Shown: piece after piece, positions 60,842 to 64,000 of the stretch | How the letters are laid out: every line of letters starts with the position of its first letter | How positions within the stretch are numbered: position 1 is the first letter of the stretch | Assembly (NCBI RefSeq): GCF_900110575.1 | Contig: NZ_FOEF01000022.1 | Coordinates: 62,001 to 126,000 of the forward strand | Direction: 5' to 3' | Length of the DNA: 64,000 nucleotides | From: Amycolatopsis saalfeldensis | GTDB lineage: Bacteria > Actinomycetota > Actinomycetes > Mycobacteriales > Pseudonocardiaceae | Notes under the pieces: model-generated | What the model was told of the DNA's origin: nothing | Databases searched by the model: none | The model's input: the letters and a program-made list of their open reading frames with translations, nothing else | Program-made: the position numbers and the translations under genes

Positions 60842-62254
60842 ATGGCTGTCGATCTGACCAGCACTCTGGCCTGGACCACGGCGAGCGGTGACGCCGCCAC
60901 GATGCTCGACGAGCTCCAGCCCAACATCCTGAAGGCGCACGCCCGCGATCACTTGTCCGTGCTTTTCCTGCGGTTCGGCGAAAACCGGAAGGACGCGGCC
61001 GCGGCGAAGGGCTTCCTGGCGGCGCTGGCGAACCAGCAGATGAAGTCCGCGAAGACGCAGCTGCAGGAGATCAGCGCGTTCAAGGCCGCGGGCACCGGGG
61101 GAACGCCGTACGTGGGGGTCGGGCTGACCGCCGCCGGGTATCACGCGCTGGGCGTGAAGCAGGTGCCGCAGGACGAGTCGTTCCTGCGCGGCATGCGTGA
61201 CCCGGCGACGCGGCAGAAGCTCGCCGACCCGCCGCGGTCCACGTTCGATCCCGGCTACCACGGTGAGATCCACGCCGTGGTCCTGATCGGCGACGCCGCC
61301 GACGGCGCGATGACCGCGCGCCGCAACGAGGTGCTGGCCCTGCTGCCGGATTCCGTCACCGTGCTGGCCGAAGAGGCGGGCCTCGGCCGGACCAACTCGC
61401 GCGGCGAGGGCATCGAGCACTTCGGTTACGTCGACGGCCGCAGCCAGCCGCTGTTCCTGGCCGAGGACGTGGACGCGGAGAAGAACTCCACCGACGGCAT
61501 CAACGTCTGGGACCCCTCGGCCCCGCTCTCGCAGGTGCTGGTCGCCGACGTGGCGGCGCCGGACCCGGCCGTGCACTTCGGCAGCTACTTCGTCTTCCGC
61601 AAGCTGGAGCAGAACGTGCGGCGGTTCAAGCAGGCCGAGCTCGACCTGGCCGGCGCGCTCGGGCTCACCGGCGACGACCGCGAGCGCGCGGGCGCCATGA
61701 TCATCGGCCGGTTCGAGGACGGCACCCCGCTCACCACGCAGCGCGAGGACGGCGCGGAAAGCCCGGTGTCCAACAACTTCACCTACGACAGCGACCTCGC
61801 GGCCGCCAAATGCCCGTTCCAGGCGCACATCCGCAAGACGAACCCGCGTGGCAGCGGCGGGTTCGAGGAGCCCGCGGACGAGCGCCTGCACCTGATGGCG
61901 CGCCGCGGCGTGCCCTACGGCGAGCGAGCCGACGACCCGAACGCCGACGTGCCGCCGGCCCAGCGCCCGTCCGGCGGCGTCGGGCTGCTGTTCATGGCGT
62001 TCAACTCGGCGCTGGGCAACCAGTTCGAGTTCACGCAGGCGACCTGGGCCGACAACCCGGGTTTCCCGAAGGCGCCGGTGAAGCCGGGCCTCGACCCGGT
62101 GATCGGCCAGGGACCGCGCGAATCGTCGGAGTACGTGCCCGGCTGGGGCGGCACCACCACGGTCACGGCGCCACCGGTGCCCCAGGCCGTCACGTGCAAG
62201 GGCGGCGACTACTTCTTCATGCCGTCGCTCGCCTTCCTGCGCTCGCTCGCCTGA
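60842..62254 (+). CDS. Dye-decolourising (DyP-type) peroxidase
   Basis: 470 residues from ATG 60842 (GGGGAGGGG upstream). Heme peroxidase of the DyP fold: the GxxDG distal motif with catalytic Asp is in FGYVDGRSQP, and the proximal heme His is in CPFQAHIRKTNPR. Large C/D-type size. No Tat or Sec signal is seen, so it acts in the cytoplasm or in an encapsulin, although no encapsulin gene is adjacent. It oxidises dyes, phenolics or unknown peroxides. Confidence 0.93.
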   Translation: MAVDLTSTLAWTTASGDAATMLDELQPNILKAHARDHLSVLFLRFGENRKDAAAAKGFLAALANQQMKSAKTQLQEISAFKAAGTGGTPYVGVGLTAAGYHALGVKQVPQDESFLRGMRDPATRQKLADPPRSTFDPGYHGEIHAVVLIGDAADGAMTARRNEVLALLPDSVTVLAEEAGLGRTNSRGEGIEHFGYVDGRSQPLFLAEDVDAEKNSTDGINVWDPSAPLSQVLVADVAAPDPAVHFGSYFVFRKLEQNVRRFKQAELDLAGALGLTGDDRERAGAMIIGRFEDGTPLTTQREDGAESPVSNNFTYDSDLAAAKCPFQAHIRKTNPRGSGGFEEPADERLHLMARRGVPYGERADDPNADVPPAQRPSGGVGLLFMAFNSALGNQFEFTQATWADNPGFPKAPVKPGLDPVIGQGPRESSEYVPGWGGTTTVTAPPVPQAVTCKGGDYFFMPSLAFLRSLA

Positions 62255-62280
62255 GCAAGGCCGACGGCCACTGGGGGTAA

Positions 62281-62311
62281 TGGCCCCTTCGCGACCCGCG
62301 CGAAGGGGCCA
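62281..62311 (+). terminator. Terminator after the DyP peroxidase gene
   Basis: 13-bp perfect stem TGGCCCCTTCGCG / CGCGAAGGGGCCA with a 5-base loop, 26 bases after the peroxidase stop. Confidence 0.85.
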
Positions 62312-62341
62312 CTCGGCGCCCGGAGTGCTTGACTGACGCGC

Positions 62342-62746
62342 ATGGAGAGGACACCGCAGAAAGTCACCACGTTCCTGATGTTCGAGGGCCGGGCGGAGGA
62401 GGCGCTCACCTTCTACCTGTCCTTGTTCGAGGACGCCGCGATCGTGGCCATCCGCCGATACGGCGCGGGCGGGCAGGGTCCGGAGGGCACCGTGGAGCAC
62501 GCCACGTTCACCCTGGCCGGCCAGGAGTTCATGGCCATCGACAGCCCGGTCGCCCACGGGTTCGGCTTCACCCCGGCAGTCTCGCTGTACGTGCAGTGCT
62601 CCGACGAGGCCGAACTGGACCGGCTCTACGCGGCGCTGGGCGAGGACGGCAAGGAACTGATGCCGCTGGGCTCCTACGGCTTCAGCACCAAGTTCGGCTG
62701 GGTGAACGACCGGTTCGGCGTGTCCTGGCAGCTGAACCTGGCCTGA
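62342..62746 (+). CDS. VOC-family (PhnB-like) protein
   Basis: 134 residues from ATG 62342. PhnB/3-demethylubiquinone methyltransferase-like glyoxalase fold: VTTFLMFEGRAEEALTFYLSLFE and STKFGWVNDRFGVSWQL. Usually lacks known activity; binds a small molecule. Single gene. Confidence 0.9.
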   Translation: MERTPQKVTTFLMFEGRAEEALTFYLSLFEDAAIVAIRRYGAGGQGPEGTVEHATFTLAGQEFMAIDSPVAHGFGFTPAVSLYVQCSDEAELDRLYAALGEDGKELMPLGSYGFSTKFGWVNDRFGVSWQLNLA

Positions 62747-62765
62747 CCGGTCAGCGCCCGATCAG

Positions 62766-63677
62766 TCAGCGCCGGGTGCCCAGCAGGTCGAGGGCGAGCA
62801 GTCCGGCGCCGAGCCGTCCGGCCTCGTCGCCGAGTTTGGCCAGGCGCAGCTCCGGCATCCGCTGGAAGGTCAGCGCGGACGAGAGCCAGTCGCGCACCGG
62901 CTCCAGCACGTAGTCGGCCGCGGTGAACAAGCCGCCGCCGAGTACGACGACCTCCGGGGCCAGCAGGGTCAGCAGGGTCCGGATGCCGTGGCCCAGCCCG
63001 TCGAGGGCGTCGGAGACGACGGCGACGGCCGCTTCGTCGCCGTGGCGGGCCGCGTCGACCACGGGCTGCGCGCCGTCCACGGCCCGGCCGGTGTGCTCGG
63101 TGTAGCGCCGCGCGATGGCCGCCGCCGAGGAGATCGCCTCGAGACAGCCCGTGGCGCCGCAGCCGCAGACGATGCGGTGGCCGACGTCGATGTGCCCGAC
63201 CTCGCCGGCCAGCCCGTGCGCCCGGTACAGCCGGCCGTCCAGCATCAGCGCGGCCGCGATCCCGGTGCCGACGGCGATGAACGCCGCGTCCGCGCAGCCC
63301 TGCCCGGCGCCGACGCGGAACTCGGCCAGCCCGCCCGCGCTCACGTCGTGCCCGAACGCCACCGGCAGCCCGAGCCGGCTCTCCAGCAGGTCGCCGAAGG
63401 GCACGTCGCGCCAGTCCAGGTTCGCGGAGAACCGCGCGACCCGCGCCTGCTCGTCGACGATCCCCGGCACGACCACGCCGACCGCGCCCGGCGCGCCCGT
63501 GCCGGCCTGCTCGGCGAGCACCGAGACGACCTCGGCCACCTGCTCGGCCAGCGCCGTGCCGTCCGCGCTGCGGGCGGTCGTTACCCGCTGCGTCGCGAGC
63601 ACGTTCAGGTCACCGTCGAGCAGGGCCGCCTTCACGGTCGTGCCGCCCACGTCCAATGCCGCCACCAAATCAGCCAT
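62766..63677 (-). CDS. ROK-family sugar kinase
   Basis: 303 residues from ATG 63677. ATP/sugar kinase: ALDVGGTTVKAALLDGD (phosphate-1 motif), GHDVSAGG with catalytic Asp, and the ROK zinc motif GHRIVCGCGATGCLEA. Close to polyphosphate/ATP glucokinases or a hexose kinase; no HTH, so not a repressor. The sugar is not certain. Confidence 0.92.
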   Translation of the reverse strand: MADLVAALDVGGTTVKAALLDGDLNVLATQRVTTARSADGTALAEQVAEVVSVLAEQAGTGAPGAVGVVVPGIVDEQARVARFSANLDWRDVPFGDLLESRLGLPVAFGHDVSAGGLAEFRVGAGQGCADAAFIAVGTGIAAALMLDGRLYRAHGLAGEVGHIDVGHRIVCGCGATGCLEAISSAAAIARRYTEHTGRAVDGAQPVVDAARHGDEAAVAVVSDALDGLGHGIRTLLTLLAPEVVVLGGGLFTAADYVLEPVRDWLSSALTFQRMPELRLAKLGDEAGRLGAGLLALDLLGTRR

Positions 63678-63687
63678 GCCCGGATTC

Positions 63688-64000
63688 TCACACCCCCGGC
63701 CTCACATCGAGGTGACGTTGACTGCGGGTAGCCGCCGGAGTCACGGACGGTGCCAGGGTCAGGCCTTCCAGTCCGGGTGCCCGGGCATCGCGGGGGGTTT
63801 TCGCCGTGTACAGCCAGTCGTGGAAGAACCCGCCGAGGTCCCGTCCGGAGAGCCGCTGGGCCACGTCGACGTAATCCTGCGTCGAGGCCGAACGGCCGCG
63901 GTAGGTGTCGTAGAAGGTCCGTTCGATCCGGTCGAACATCGGCTGCCCCACCAGGTTCCGCAACGCGTACAGCGTCAGCGCGCCGCCGTTGTCGGTGCCG
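63688..64000 (-). CDS. M1-family metallopeptidase, C-terminal end (partial, apparent frameshift)
   Basis: The gene enters from the right edge; only the last ~104 codons are seen. TDNGGALTLYALRNLVGQ and FYDTYRGRSASTQDYV match the C-terminal helical part of M1 aminopeptidases (the zinc site is outside). After WLYTAKTP the frame reads an unusual tail to the stop at 63688. Removing one G from GGGGGG at 63792-63797 restores the family ending AMPGHPDWKA, with a stop at 63759. I therefore think the intact gene ends at 63759 and that one base is extra, by mutation or base-call error. Confidence 0.8.
   Translation of the reverse strand, partial: GTDNGGALTLYALRNLVGQPMFDRIERTFYDTYRGRSASTQDYVDVAQRLSGRDLGGFFHDWLYTAKTPRDARAPGLEGLTLAPSVTPAATRSQRHLDVRPGV

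Noticed and set aside
1..64000. tRNA, rRNA, insertion sequence, prophage or integrated element
   Set aside because: No cloverleaf-like or rRNA-like segments, transposase motifs, inverted terminal repeats with target duplications or integrase genes were seen by eye; a covariance-model search would be needed to be sure.

Overview
The window is very GC-rich, uses G/C at almost every third codon position, often starts genes with GTG or TTG, and contains F420-type, mycothiol-type and 3Fe-4S ferredoxin/P450 proteins. This points to a filamentous actinomycete, most likely Pseudonocardiaceae (Amycolatopsis or a close relative; genus is inference). It looks like chromosomal sequence with typical accessory metabolism. 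I found no rRNA, tRNA, CRISPR array, insertion sequence or phage gene.

Layout. 1-9.7 kb: the 3' end of a family A DNA polymerase gene, a small membrane protein that seems frameshifted, a secreted GH59 galactosylceramidase with a ricin-type lectin tail, the DEAH helicase HrpA, a CPA2 cation/proton antiporter and a small exported protein. 9.7-16.9 kb: a saccharopine dehydrogenase-like reductase, a Baeyer-Villiger-like monooxygenase coupled to a decayed SDR gene, a TetR regulator, a secreted GH46 chitosanase, an exported L,D-transpeptidase-like protein, a PHP phosphoesterase and a YfcE-type phosphodiesterase. 16.9-27.3 kb: a GntR regulator divergent from an arabonate dehydratase-like enzyme, a VanW protein, an MFS exporter, a membrane diguanylate cyclase with a TTA codon, an ABC exporter pair and a dienelactone hydrolase. 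27.3-34.5 kb: two TetR regulators, each divergent from a small target gene with clear repeated operators (cupin; SnoaL-like), plus acetyltransferases, a quinone reductase-like MDR, a flavodoxin remnant, an IF-1 paralogue coupled to an acetyltransferase behind a leader peptide, a PIG-L deacetylase and a RidA protein. 34.5-35.3 kb: a gene-free divergent region with about twelve 36-bp tandem repeats and a pentanucleotide repeat. 35.3-36.3 kb: mtnA.

36.3-44.7 kb is the most interesting part. It is a tightly packed minus-strand operon related to the Nit1C / MSMEG_0565-0572 nitrogen-starvation clusters: flavoprotein, amidohydrolase, Sll0783-family protein, radical SAM enzyme, a GNAT-AIR synthase fusion, two tandem nitrilase-superfamily proteins and a glycosyltransferase, followed by a PPOX-fold protein. 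One of the two nitrilase paralogues keeps the Glu-Lys-Cys triad. The other has Asp in place of both Glu and Cys, so it is probably a pseudoenzyme.

44.8-64 kb: a P450/ferredoxin pair under a divergent TetR, an APH-fold kinase, a fused FAD/Fe-S lactate or glycolate dehydrogenase, a branched-chain amino acid dehydrogenase divergent from an Lrp regulator, small genes, a YigZ protein, the gltBD glutamate synthase operon, a DyP peroxidase, a VOC protein, a ROK kinase and the 3' end of an M1 peptidase gene.

Three apparent frameshifts (near 1164, 11033 and 63795) are each repaired by one base in a short C or G run. Base-calling errors are a real possibility at those three points. The internal deletions in the SDR and flavodoxin genes cannot be explained that way.
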